DNA of 7,973 nucleotides from Candidatus Aminicenantota bacterium (GCA_020355945.1 CP070627.1:5540356-5548328), one strand, 5' to 3'. Positions 1-7,190 are shown, counted from the first letter of the stretch. The notes: generated by a model from the sequence alone, not told the origin. Numbers and translations: made by a program.

Positions 1-1034
1 TTTCGAGTATGAACGGCGGTATGCATGTTCTCACCGGGTCCGGCAAGATCGAACAGGTCATTGGCTTCCATGAAAAAAGGACGTTTTTCACTATAAAAAA
101 TCGGGTACCTGCGGTTGGCTACGATCTGGAACTCATCACTCTCCACCTGGCTGAAATCAGGATTTATCGTCATTTCAGCAGTAACAGCGGAGGTAATACC
201 GTATTTGGCGCTAATACCGAATTCCGTGCTTTTATCCGCATCGGACCAGGTATCCGGGCTTTGCCTATCCCATATGGCGCTGGTGGTTACAGCGGGGAGA
301 AACTCCAGTTTTAATTGATTATCCAGCCTTTCAAATACCACTTTAGTAGCTGAATTAAACATCCCTTTGCCCGGCACCAGTGCCGGCCAGGAACCACTCA
401 GACCTAAGCGGCTGATTCGTCTCCAGAACAATACATTCATTTCAACATTTTTACCGCTTTTAAATCGTATACTTTTTAAAGGAAGTTTTACTTCAACAAT
501 GTACCCGTTGTTTACGATTTTACCCTGGCTGTACCATACCCAGTCAGGAGCGCCATTTTCACCGCTGGCCGGGGTATTAAACAAATCCCCTTGCATGCCG
601 CTGGGATTGATAAACAATTCATACAAGCTCTGCCGGTTTCCACCGGTATCTAATCCTAAGCCTACCCAGTCATCATTCCAGAGGTTGTCTCGTTTGGTTA
701 CGGATGTTTTGATTTTTCCCGGTTCCGAATCGTGGCAATAGAAAGCAAAATAGAGGTTATCCGGGTCATATGCCATCCAGACACGGGTTTTCTTGGGCAG
801 CACATCGCCGTAATGGGGGTTATAGGTGATAAAAATATCGTCTACCATGGGTCCGGGTTTCCAGGCCTCATCATCAAGAACCCCGTCAATAACAGGTGGA
901 ACCTTTGCTAAAACCGGTTTTAACAGGTTGATGTTTTGCTTTGGAGTGGTTTCAGCGGCCGCGGATAAAACCGAGATAGTAAATAAAATTGATAAAAAGA
1001 CCGTTGTAAAAATATTTTTTCTTATGATTAGCAT
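1..1034 (-). CDS. DUF5916-family outer-membrane protein with N-terminal CBM9-like domain (partial, 3' end outside the window)
   Basis: The frame reads open from an ATG at 1034 to the left edge, giving 344 codons with no stop. GGGAGG lies 4 bases upstream of the ATG (1039-1044). Residues 1-26 look like a Sec signal peptide: a basic start, a hydrophobic core, then SAAA before E28. Residues about 40-235 resemble the carbohydrate-binding family 9-like domain. The landmarks are PPVIDGVLDDEAW (46-58), VWMAYDPDNLYFAFY (85-99), a DDWVGLGLDT stretch (121-130) and YIVEVKLPLKSIRF (178-191). From about 240 the sequence changes to the DUF5916 region, with the family-typical NPDFSQVESD (291-300) and SEKRPFFMEANDLF (315-328). 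In this family the C-terminal part is predicted to form an outer-membrane beta-barrel, and full proteins are usually about 700-900 residues, so more than half is missing here. The true function and ligand of the family are not established; sugar binding is only suggested by the fold. The gene starts 526 bases after gene A ends, so it is probably transcribed separately. Confidence 0.85.
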   Translation of the reverse strand, partial: MLIIRKNIFTTVFLSILFTISVLSAAAETTPKQNINLLKPVLAKVPPVIDGVLDDEAWKPGPMVDDIFITYNPHYGDVLPKKTRVWMAYDPDNLYFAFYCHDSEPGKIKTSVTKRDNLWNDDWVGLGLDTGGNRQSLYELFINPSGMQGDLFNTPASGENGAPDWVWYSQGKIVNNGYIVEVKLPLKSIRFKSGKNVEMNVLFWRRISRLGLSGSWPALVPGKGMFNSATKVVFERLDNQLKLEFLPAVTTSAIWDRQSPDTWSDADKSTEFGISAKYGITSAVTAEMTINPDFSQVESDEFQIVANRRYPIFYSEKRPFFMEANDLFDLAGPGENMHTAVHTR

Positions 1035-1248
1035 CTTGCCTCCCTTTGATCATATTCGTTAGACGAAGTAAAAATAAAATCGGTTTACAAATCATATTTT
1101 TTTTCTTCATCTTTTCTACATTGCTGCGTTAAATATTAAATATGCAACGAAATCCGGCATATATAATTAATACCGAATCTCTGCTTATATGGTTACTACG
1201 AAATTATTTGATAAATGTTTTATAAATGATCATGTCCGGGTAACCGGT
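1035..1248. other. Non-coding gap upstream of the DUF5916 gene
   Basis: This AT-rich stretch has no credible reading frame on either strand. It should hold the minus-strand promoter of the DUF5916 gene, but I found no convincing -35/-10 pair; AT-rich candidates occur around 1130-1175. A small TTCGT-TAG-ACGAA dyad sits at 1055-1067, just upstream of the ribosome binding site. Its function is unknown. Confidence 0.5.
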
Positions 1249-1300
1249 CCACAGATTACACAGATTGTTTTTAATCTGTGCCAATCTGTGTAATCTGTGG
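1249..1300. repeat. 19-bp perfect inverted repeat built from CACAGATT units
   Basis: The left arm (1249-1267, beginning CCACAGATTACACAG) and the right arm (1282-1300) are exact reverse complements over 19 bases, with a 14-base loop. The octamer AATCTGTG occurs three times (1273, 1283, 1292), twice in the right arm and once in the loop, at a period of 9-10. The right arm runs into GCTTTTTC, so on the plus strand it resembles a terminator, although no plus-strand gene precedes it. From memory, CACAGATTACACAGATT-type repeats occur between genes in many uncultured bacteria. I read this as an interspersed REP-like element, not a gene-specific signal. Confidence 0.75.
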
Positions 1301-1331
1301 GCTTTTTCATAGTTGATGAAAAGCCGGGAAA

Positions 1332-1403
1332 GGTAAGAAGTAAGAAGGTGGAAAGGGATTCGGAGTACTTTTTAAGTACTCCTCACCTTCTCACCTTCTT
1401 ACC
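1332..1403. repeat. Nested hairpin element with GGTAAGAAG arms
   Basis: The outer arms are GGTAAGAAGTAAGAAGGTG (1332-1350) and its near reverse complement at 1384-1403, paired except for one bulge and one mismatch. Inside them is a second perfect 9-bp hairpin, GGAGTACTT (1362-1370), TTT, AAGTACTCC (1374-1382). The left flank is purine-rich and the right flank pyrimidine-rich. The same GGTAAGAAGG arm sequence recurs in the hairpin at 7287-7325, so this looks like a dispersed small repeat family. Neither strand has the T-run of a classical terminator after the stem. Confidence 0.65.
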
Positions 1404-1500
1404 CTCACTCCATCTTATCCTTTCACTCTCACCTCTTAATATTTTTCTCCTGTCCTATCTACCTCTCCTCACCTTATGGCTTCTTTTTTTCTCCTGTAAC
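1404..1500. other. Pyrimidine-rich tract with a 12-base direct repeat
   Basis: The plus strand here is strongly C/T-biased and carries few purines. It contains two exact copies of TTTTTCTCCTGT, at 1442-1453 and 1486-1497, starting 44 bases apart. It directly follows the GGTAAGAAG hairpin element and is probably part of the same repeat unit, since the second copy of the element (7287-7325) is also followed by a C/T-rich tract. I see no supported gene in 1035-1560. Confidence 0.45.
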
Positions 1501-1560
1501 AGGCTTCACCTTACGTGTTGTAATGATCCAGGCAAAAATTTGATGTTTTTGTTAACCTAC

Positions 1561-1932
1561 TTAACCTGGTTTCCCGTCACTCACTGTTACAGCGGCACCT
1601 TGAGCGATATCTTCAGGAATAGATTTCAGCTCAATTTCGCATTTGTCTTTGATTTTGGTTAATGTGTAATCAAGACCTTTGGGTGAGCATATATCGATAT
1701 AAAATTCCTCTTTTGAATTCGCTCCTTTACCATTTCTTTTAATTTCAATAGTAATCATCTTTTTCCCTTTTGTTGGGTCAAATTCAAGGGTAACTGCTTG
1801 TTCTTGTGTTTGTTCTTTTTTTAGTTTAAATGTTGTAGAAAACTCACCTTTTGGGCCAGGATAGATTACAGATCCTGATATTCCACCGTTTGTTGACACG
1901 GCTTTAATTGTAAATTGTGCATTTTGTGACAT
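1561..1932 (-). CDS. Small hypothetical protein A, beta-rich, 123 residues
   Basis: ATG at 1932, TAA at 1563-1561. A strong GGGAGG (1939-1944) lies 6 bases upstream and supports this start. The protein has no signal peptide, membrane segment or lipoprotein motif, so it is probably cytoplasmic. It is rich in alternating hydrophobic/polar stretches that predict beta strands, for example GEFSTTFKLKK (29-39), QAVTLEFDP (45-53) and KMITIEIKRN (58-67), with two cysteines at about 82 and 98. This suggests a small beta-sandwich, but I recognise no family. Its pattern resembles protein B (6771-7184) in the C-terminal half: P..LDYTL...K...IELKSIP here against P..ADFEFSLEGK...LLKIP there. It is preceded by a leader of about 140 bases and a promoter region nearly identical to that of gene B. 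The function is unknown; a possible paralogy with B is inferred from weak similarity by eye. Confidence 0.8.
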   Translation of the reverse strand: MSQNAQFTIKAVSTNGGISGSVIYPGPKGEFSTTFKLKKEQTQEQAVTLEFDPTKGKKMITIEIKRNGKGANSKEEFYIDICSPKGLDYTLTKIKDKCEIELKSIPEDIAQGAAVTVSDGKPG

Positions 1933-1957
1933 TTTTTACCTCCCTATTTGTAAATTT

Positions 1958-1987
1958 TTTAAAAGTTTTCCTGGGAAAACTTTTAAA
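1958..1987 (-). promoter_or_regulatory. 14-bp perfect inverted repeat in the leader of gene A
   Basis: TTTAAAAGTTTTCC (1958-1971) is followed after two bases by its exact reverse complement GGAAAACTTTTAAA (1974-1987). It lies 25 bases upstream of the gene A start codon and just before the ribosome binding site. In RNA it would form a hairpin with a loop opened to about 4-6 bases; in DNA it is a near-palindromic operator candidate. No T-run follows on either strand, so it is not a standard terminator. Confidence 0.6.
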
Positions 1988-2043
1988 CCCTCTGTCACTG
2001 CATTTAGCATGCTTCACACTGCTATTATACGTCACACACCTTC

Positions 2044-2074
2044 GATCGTTTAGCTTATCCTAAATCAAACGATC
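2044..2074 (-). promoter_or_regulatory. Stem-loop at the predicted 5' end of the gene A transcript
   Basis: On the minus strand GATCGTTT (2074-2067) pairs perfectly with AAACGATC (2051-2044) across a 15-base loop. With the TATAAT box at 2087-2082, transcription should start near 2075, so this hairpin would sit at the very 5' end of the mRNA. The B leader has a hairpin in the same place made from different arms, and both are followed by ATCGAAGG. A 5' stabilising hairpin or a regulatory leader is possible. Confidence 0.45.
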
Positions 2075-2078
2075 TACC

Positions 2079-2199
2079 TATATTATAGTATAAAAATGAT
2101 TTGGAGGTTAGTAAATTGAATTCAAAAGGGGTATAAAAATCAATTCAACTTCAATGTGAAGGTAGAACAAATCATTCAGCGCTGGTAATTTCCATTCAA
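2079..2199 (-). promoter_or_regulatory. Promoter region of gene A (copy 1 of a duplicated 121-bp element)
   Basis: These 121 bases align without gaps to 7464-7584 with about 19 mismatches by hand count (about 84% identity). The leftmost 22 bases are identical. Reading the minus strand, TATAAT at 2087-2082 is a good -10 box, but nothing resembling TTGACA lies 16-18 bases upstream (TAACCT at the 17-base spacing). Upstream are ATTCAA-type sites on the plus strand at 2120, 2143, 2174 (ATTCAG) and 2194, including the palindrome TTGAATTCAA (2116-2125). A weak -35 plus repeated upstream sites suggests an activator-dependent promoter. The regulator is unknown. Confidence 0.6.
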
Positions 2200-2204
2200 A
2201 TATC

Positions 2205-2245
2205 AAAAACCGCGGGGAGGTTTTATAATCCTGCCTCCTGTTTTT
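2205..2245 (-). terminator. Possible terminator of the hybrid two-component gene
   Basis: On the minus strand AAAAAC, then GGAGG (2238-2234), a 13-base loop, CCTCC (2220-2216), CCGCG and GTTTTT (2210-2205). The 5-bp GC stem is short and the T-run starts several bases after it, although the A and T tracts can also pair. Its place, about 60 bases after the regulator's stop codon and before the gene A promoter, fits a terminator. Confidence 0.35.
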
Positions 2246-2279
2246 CAAATAGAACACCATTCTTTCGCTGCCCTCTACC

Positions 2280-2311
2280 GTATCAGTGAATCACTGACTC
2301 ACGGACTCACT
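2280..2311. repeat. 8-bp tandem repeat across the stop codon of the hybrid regulator
   Basis: On the plus strand the units are GTATCAGT (2280-2287), GAATCACT (2288-2295), GACTCACG (2296-2303) and GACTCACT (2304-2311): two close units, one diverged unit and one weak unit. The TGA stop of the regulator (2309-2307) lies inside the rightmost unit. The perfect dyad TCAGTGA-A-TCACTGA (2283-2297) overlaps the array. Confidence 0.6.
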
Positions 2312-5300
2312 GCTTATTGACCTGCTGCTTACTGGCTTCGGAAGCCTGGTAGGTAGAAGGTAATTGGTGAAACATCTTCTTAAAACATTTGGTGAAATAA
2401 TTGGCACTGGAAAAACCTACCTCAAGGGCCACCTCCAGGACTGTCATCCTATCGTTTTTTTTCAGTAATTCCGCTCCCCGTTTGAGACGATGTGACCGGA
2501 TAAATTCAGTGGGGGATTCACCTGTTAAGGCATATATTTTCCTGTACACGGTGGGCTGACTCAAGTCCAGTTCCTTACACATTTGCGTGACATTAAAGTC
2601 CGGGTCTGATATATTTTGGTCTATTACTTCTTTTAACCTTTTGATAAACGTTTTATCGTTCTGTGATATTGAAATTTTAACCGGCTGCTGGGTCATCTCC
2701 CGTTTTAGTGTCTGCTGCATATGGCTGCGCAGGTCAACCAGGTTTTTGATCCGGGCGCATAATATCCTGGTATTGAAGGGTTTGGTAATATAATCGTCAG
2801 CACCGGTTTCCAGGCCCTGGATAATACTCTCCTCTGACGCTTTGGCGGTTAATAATATGATTGGTATATGGCAAGTCATGATATTGTTTTTTAATTCACG
2901 ACATAATTCATACCCATCAACCTCTGGCATCATGACATCACTGATAACAAGATCGGGGATGATTTCTTGGGCTTTTTGTATGCCTTCTCGTCCGTTTGCA
3001 GCCTCCACAACCATATAAAGCGGTTCCAGTGATTTTTTTATGTATTCCCGGAAATCGGCGTTGTCTTCTACTACAAGAATGATGTTTTTCTCCGGTTTCA
3101 AGAGATCGAAATTATTTTTGGTTATCCCTTCGCTTTCATCGCCCTTAACCTCTGCCGAGATCTCCGGCTCTTTTTCCATGATGTAAAGTGATGGAATTTC
3201 GTTGACGGTTTTATGTTTATAGGGTTTTGCCGGGGATTCGACAATTTCCTCCGGGCCCAAATGGGCATCTCCCAATGGAAGTCGGATGATAAACTGCGTA
3301 CCTTTACCTTCATGGCTGTGGACATTGATTGTCCCATGATGGAGCTCCACCAGCTCTTTTGCTATGGATAGCCCGATGCCTGAACCTTTTAGATGATGTT
3401 CGTAGGTAATGTCCGACTGGTAAAAGCGTTCAAAAATATGTGCCAGTTGATCCCTGGGAATTCCCGGCCCGGTATCACTCACCTTTATATCCACAGAACC
3501 TGAGGGAAAATCCTCTTCTTCTATGGGAACTCTTGTTACTTTAACTGTAATTTTTCCCCCGAGAGGTGTGAATTTTACAGCATTAGAAAGAAGATTAAAG
3601 AGAATTTCTTCCAGCTTTCCCTGGTCAAAATAAAGAGTAATATCTTCCTCGTCCGATTGGAAGGCTAAATCCAGTTCATTTTTAGTCACCACCAGATCAA
3701 AAGAAGCAACAATACCCTTTAAAAAGGGAATAATGTTCTGCTGGCAGGCTTCTAATTTCATTGTTCCACTTTCAAATTTCGAGAGTTCCAGCAATTTGTT
3801 GATCAAACTTAGTAACCGCTGGGAATTTCGCAGCATCAAATTCAGTTTTTTATGTTGTTTGTTGTCTTGACTATCGGACAGCATTTGTTCCAGGGGACTC
3901 ATGATCAATGTAAGAGGTGTGCGGAATTCATGGGAAATATTGGCAAAAAAGCGGGATTTCACTTTATCCATCTCTTTCAGTTTTTCGGATTGTTCTTTTA
4001 GTTCTTTTGTCCTGTCTTTAACGGTTTTCTCAAGTTTTTGTTTTTCCTGTTCCAGTTGAATGGAACGCCACCACCTGGAAACCAGGTAGATCAGCATAAA
4101 AAGCGCCAGGGCATAAGACAAAAACGCCCACCATGTCCTGTACCATGGCTGCAAAATTTTAAAATGAAAAAAATCCTCATACCCTTGATGTTCGTAAATA
4201 TTTTTTGCCTGAACCCGGAACGTATAAAATCCGGGATCAAGATTGGTATAATCTTTTTTGGTTTCCCCAACCCAATCAGACCAGGACGCATCATATCCTT
4301 GAAGAAAATATCGATATTGTGTTTCTGATTCCCCCTCAAAAAAAAGGGCAGCGAAATCGAAGCGAATGTTTCTATCTGCATAGGTAATAACAGGAATGAT
4401 ACGGTTGGATTTGGAATCTTTTTCTATTTTACATTTATAGTCACCAAAAACCAGGGAATTTCCATTAATCAATATATCCCGAATAAGGGTCAGAAAATTA
4501 TGATCATAATTCTTTTTTACCCTTTTATTAAAACAAATAAGGCCGTCATGACTTCCAAACCAGGTGATATTTCCATCAGGATCAGGGTAGATGGTATCCA
4601 CCTGTGTAAGAGGAATTCTGTGGAAAGGTCTGGTTTTGATAGTAAATGTATTGTAAGGACCGGGGATGGCCTGGAAATTTTTTAAATCGTAGGAATGAAT
4701 CCAAATATGATTATCTTTATCTTCCGCAATGCGGAAAACACCTTTTGAACCATCTGTGAATTCCTTTCCTAATGTCAAATCCGGTACAAATCTTTTTTTA
4801 TTCCTATTAAAGCGAAATATACCTTCCTTTGGTGCAGCAAACATCACATGCCCCGCTGCCCAAAATACGTGTACCTCTCCTTCAGGCAGTCCGTATGAGG
4901 TATAGTATAGAGTTACTGTTCCGTTAATAGAAGTATCGACATTTAAAACTCCCTTTGTCAAGGTACCCAACCACAAATTCCCGTTTTCCTCTTCAACAAT
5001 CGTTCTTATTTCTGCGGTTACACCTTTAAATTGATGATGCTCCATTACCCATTTACATTGACCGTTTTTATTTTTACTTTCCGGGTATAAGTATAATGAA
5101 CTGAGCCCACCACTCGTCCCCACCCAGACCCGTTTATTATCCTGTTTGGATTGCAGCAGAACATAAGAAGGATTCTTAACAACCCTCTTTTCGATAATAT
5201 CTTGTTTAATCGAATGAATACCCTGGTTTGTGGCAGCCAAAAGGAAGTCATCAATTGATAATAAAGACCAGCATTTACCTGATCTTTCAAAAATAGATCG

Positions 5301-6479
5301 GAATTTAGGGGACAAAGGCGTAAGAGAAAATAATCCATCGGTGGTTCCAACATATAAATCGTTATGGTGTTTAATTACAGATAGAACCAACCCGGTTAGA
5401 CCTGATCGATCGTCGTAAATGGAAATCGGAGACGCATATTCGATTTTGGCTATTCCTTTATTCAGGGCCAACCACAGGTTGCCCTGCCTATCCTCAAAAA
5501 CATGATTAACACTATTATCCGGCAGTCCCGCTGATTTATTGTAAATATTTTTTAATCCACCATCGACATCGATGATGACAAGGCCGCCAAAACGTGTTGC
5601 CAGGGCAAAACCGGCTGGTTCCGTGGAGGATGTGGATGAGGATGACAGGCGAATACCATGCCATATTTTTTTTTCTTTTAAATAATCATCCACATCTATA
5701 TCTATTTGAAAAGACATGACCGTCTTTTTGTCATGGTCATAAATGTATAATCCATTTGAATGGGTTCCAATGAGATACTTTTGGCTGTCATTATCGTATG
5801 GAACCATTATGTAAATCTTTTTGTCTGCAAATGCTTTGCCTCCGGTGACCAATTCTAATGAATCGTTTACCATTTGCATCAGTCCGACTTTATCCTGGCG
5901 GATAAATAATTTTCCTCCAAACATAAAGGAAACCCCGAAAGGATCGGAACCATAGGGTGACAGAATTGTCTTTATTTGTTTGGTTTTTGCATCCCATCGG
6001 AATAGAAATCCTGGAGTGCGGAAATATACTTTTTCTTTTGTTGGATGTATATCCCATACATCAAAAGATTTTTTTTGCTTATCATTTTTTAGATATTCTC
6101 GAAAGGATTCATATTGCAAAGAGCCTTTTTCATCCGGTGTTAAGCGGCCGAATTCATTTCTCCCGCCAACATAAATGGTTTCGTCATTATCGGTTGCTAT
6201 AGAGAATACCGATGGGGTTGGTAAGATGATTGATCGCCAGGAAACCCCGTCAAATACCAATAAACCACTCTGGTTGGCAACAATAATACCTCGTTTGCCC
6301 TGTAAAATAGACCAATTTTGAGCATGGAGTCCGTAGTCTTTAGGTTTGTATATGGTTATATATTTGAAACCGCTTTCTCTAGAAAATAGGTTTTGCGAGG
6401 AACAAAAAGGCAGCCCAAAAACCTGGAACAAAACAATAAAGAAAAAAAAGGTCCATTTATAATTGGAAAAAACCTTCAT
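2307..6479 (-). CDS. Hybrid two-component system: periplasmic propeller sensor, histidine kinase, receiver and AraC-type DNA-binding domain (HTCS)
   Basis: One 1390-residue chain carries a whole signalling pathway. Residues 1-29 form an N-terminal signal/anchor segment. Residues about 50-655 contain beta-propeller (Reg_prop) repeats such as GLPDNSVNHVFEDRQGNLWL (319-338), NGNLWLGTLTKGVLNV (499-514) and DGNITWFGSHDGLICF (635-650). A Y_Y_Y domain follows at about 700-778 (NLDPGFYTFRVQAKN, 746-760), then a membrane helix at about 783-803 and a coiled coil at 806-843. The HisKA phosphoacceptor is H850 in NISHEFRTP. The ATPase domain has the N box (N962, N966), DTGPG (1002-1006), F1016/F1019 and GSGIG (1032-1036). 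The receiver has E1138/D1139, phosphoacceptor D1181, T1211 and K1233. An AraC-type helix-turn-helix domain fills about 1278-1378. All key residues are present, so it should be active. In known relatives the propeller senses oligosaccharides in the periplasm and the HTH activates nearby genes. The ligand and targets here are unknown. The start follows GGGGGTGAAAG, a weaker binding site than its neighbours have. Confidence 0.95.
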   Translation of the reverse strand: MKVFSNYKWTFFFFIVLFQVFGLPFCSSQNLFSRESGFKYITIYKPKDYGLHAQNWSILQGKRGIIVANQSGLLVFDGVSWRSIILPTPSVFSIATDNDETIYVGGRNEFGRLTPDEKGSLQYESFREYLKNDKQKKSFDVWDIHPTKEKVYFRTPGFLFRWDAKTKQIKTILSPYGSDPFGVSFMFGGKLFIRQDKVGLMQMVNDSLELVTGGKAFADKKIYIMVPYDNDSQKYLIGTHSNGLYIYDHDKKTVMSFQIDIDVDDYLKEKKIWHGIRLSSSSTSSTEPAGFALATRFGGLVIIDVDGGLKNIYNKSAGLPDNSVNHVFEDRQGNLWLALNKGIAKIEYASPISIYDDRSGLTGLVLSVIKHHNDLYVGTTDGLFSLTPLSPKFRSIFERSGKCWSLLSIDDFLLAATNQGIHSIKQDIIEKRVVKNPSYVLLQSKQDNKRVWVGTSGGLSSLYLYPESKNKNGQCKWVMEHHQFKGVTAEIRTIVEEENGNLWLGTLTKGVLNVDTSINGTVTLYYTSYGLPEGEVHVFWAAGHVMFAAPKEGIFRFNRNKKRFVPDLTLGKEFTDGSKGVFRIAEDKDNHIWIHSYDLKNFQAIPGPYNTFTIKTRPFHRIPLTQVDTIYPDPDGNITWFGSHDGLICFNKRVKKNYDHNFLTLIRDILINGNSLVFGDYKCKIEKDSKSNRIIPVITYADRNIRFDFAALFFEGESETQYRYFLQGYDASWSDWVGETKKDYTNLDPGFYTFRVQAKNIYEHQGYEDFFHFKILQPWYRTWWAFLSYALALFMLIYLVSRWWRSIQLEQEKQKLEKTVKDRTKELKEQSEKLKEMDKVKSRFFANISHEFRTPLTLIMSPLEQMLSDSQDNKQHKKLNLMLRNSQRLLSLINKLLELSKFESGTMKLEACQQNIIPFLKGIVASFDLVVTKNELDLAFQSDEEDITLYFDQGKLEEILFNLLSNAVKFTPLGGKITVKVTRVPIEEEDFPSGSVDIKVSDTGPGIPRDQLAHIFERFYQSDITYEHHLKGSGIGLSIAKELVELHHGTINVHSHEGKGTQFIIRLPLGDAHLGPEEIVESPAKPYKHKTVNEIPSLYIMEKEPEISAEVKGDESEGITKNNFDLLKPEKNIILVVEDNADFREYIKKSLEPLYMVVEAANGREGIQKAQEIIPDLVISDVMMPEVDGYELCRELKNNIMTCHIPIILLTAKASEESIIQGLETGADDYITKPFNTRILCARIKNLVDLRSHMQQTLKREMTQQPVKISISQNDKTFIKRLKEVIDQNISDPDFNVTQMCKELDLSQPTVYRKIYALTGESPTEFIRSHRLKRGAELLKKNDRMTVLEVALEVGFSSANYFTKCFKKMFHQLPSTYQASEASKQQVNKQ
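5619..5645 (-). repeat. Hexamer microrepeat encoding a Ser/Thr run inside the propeller
   Basis: On the minus strand this stretch is a TCATCC/ACATCC-type 6-base repeat. It encodes the low-complexity run SSSSTSSTE (residues 279-287) between two propeller strands of the hybrid regulator, probably in a surface loop. It keeps the frame. Replication slippage is a likely origin. Confidence 0.45.
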
Positions 6480-6770
6480 CTTTCACCCCCATCCGGTACG
6501 ATATTTAGTTATATTGTAAAGTTGAAAAGATTCGCTCTTTTTTTTTGATGGTTCTGATTGGTTAATCGCCCTATCTTCTTTTATGTCACCCACACTTCCA
6601 GTCATTTTCTCCCTGTCTTTTTTTTCAATATTCAATGATTCTCAATTTTCATTGATTTGGCCTTTTAGTTTTTACACTTAATACTTAACATAAATAGAAG
6701 AAAAATTCAAGAGTTATCCCCACATTTTTTGATATTCGCTCAGATCTATCCACAATTATCTAAAAAAAAC
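6480..6770. other. AT-rich gap between gene B and the hybrid regulator
   Basis: There is no credible gene here. It should contain the promoter of the hybrid regulator, but I see no clear -35/-10 pair. An inverted repeat TCAATGA (6632-6638) / TCATTGA (6649-6655), with centres 17 bases apart, is an operator candidate. ATTCAA occurs at 6630 and 6705, but without the regular spacing seen upstream of genes A and B. A run of eight T on the minus strand follows the gene B stop almost at once, with no good stem before it. Confidence 0.4.
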
Positions 6771-7184
6771 CTATTCTTTTTCACCTGGTTCTTTATCTTT
6801 ATCTCCAATTATTACATGATCCGACGTTTGTGCCATACCGAAGTCCTTTGGCCTGGTCATTTTCAACTGCCATGTGGGTGGCCCCGGGGGAATTTTTAAT
6901 AAGGTCCGGTTACCAGTATGGGTAATCGCTGCTTTTCCTTCTAAAGAAAATTCAAAATCAGCCCAGGAAGGTATATTTATTACACAATCCTTCCATAAAT
7001 TACCAGGACCGCGAACGATGGAGATGTATAGGTAATCGTCTTCTTCAACGGTTTTGAGCGGAAGAGTGATGGAACTGCTGCGGCTGATAATATGTGCGCT
7101 CCTGGTGGATTGATGGTAGACATTAATATCTCTTTTCTCCTTGATGAGTTTGTTTTCCACGATAATATCAAGCTTCTCTGGCAT
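6771..7184 (-). CDS. Small hypothetical protein B, beta-rich, 137 residues
   Basis: I choose the ATG at 7184, because an exact AGGAGG (7191-7196) lies 6 bases upstream. The frame stays open to an earlier ATG at 7223, which would add 13 residues through the binding site and has no binding site of its own. TAG stops the gene at 6773-6771. There is no signal peptide or membrane segment, so the protein is probably cytoplasmic. Alternating patterns predict beta strands: SSITLPLKTV, DDYLYISIVRGP, CVINIPSWADFEFSLEGK and PTWQLKMTRP. The tail (about the last 15 residues) is charged and probably disordered. I do not recognise a family. The C-terminal half lines up loosely with protein A, including a P..xDY/F segment followed by L(L)K.IP. 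Together with the duplicated upstream region this suggests A and B are distant relatives under one control. The next gene on this strand, the hybrid regulator, starts 291 bases downstream. Confidence 0.8.
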   Translation of the reverse strand: MPEKLDIIVENKLIKEKRDINVYHQSTRSAHIISRSSSITLPLKTVEEDDYLYISIVRGPGNLWKDCVINIPSWADFEFSLEGKAAITHTGNRTLLKIPPGPPTWQLKMTRPKDFGMAQTSDHVIIGDKDKEPGEKE

Positions 7185-7190
7185 TTTTTT

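Noticed and set aside
9..741. Plus-strand open frames of up to 124 codons over 9-741
   Set aside because: They lie opposite the DUF5916 gene, whose minus-strand translation shows a signal peptide and family motifs; they have no ribosome binding sites or recognisable products.
1249..1308. Terminator (hairpin followed by CTTTTTC on the plus strand)
   Set aside because: No plus-strand gene precedes it, and on the minus strand, where the genes lie, no T-run follows the stem.
1249..1403. CRISPR array
   Set aside because: The repeated units are 8-19 bases, inverted and without regular unique spacers, and no cas gene is present.
1297..1662. Plus-strand open frame of 121 codons
   Set aside because: It runs through the hairpin element, the C/T-rich tract and the antisense of gene A; its Leu/Ser/Phe-rich translation is what a pyrimidine-rich tract gives.
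6390..6479. Lipoprotein signal in the hybrid regulator (GLPFC)
   Set aside because: The residues before the cysteine do not fit the usual L-[AS]-[GA]-C pattern; an ordinary signal or anchor segment is more likely.
6713..6756. Two DnaA-box-like sequences (TTATCCCCA and CTATCCACA)
   Set aside because: Each has one mismatch to TTATCCACA, there are only two, and no origin-associated gene is nearby; chance in AT-rich DNA is enough.
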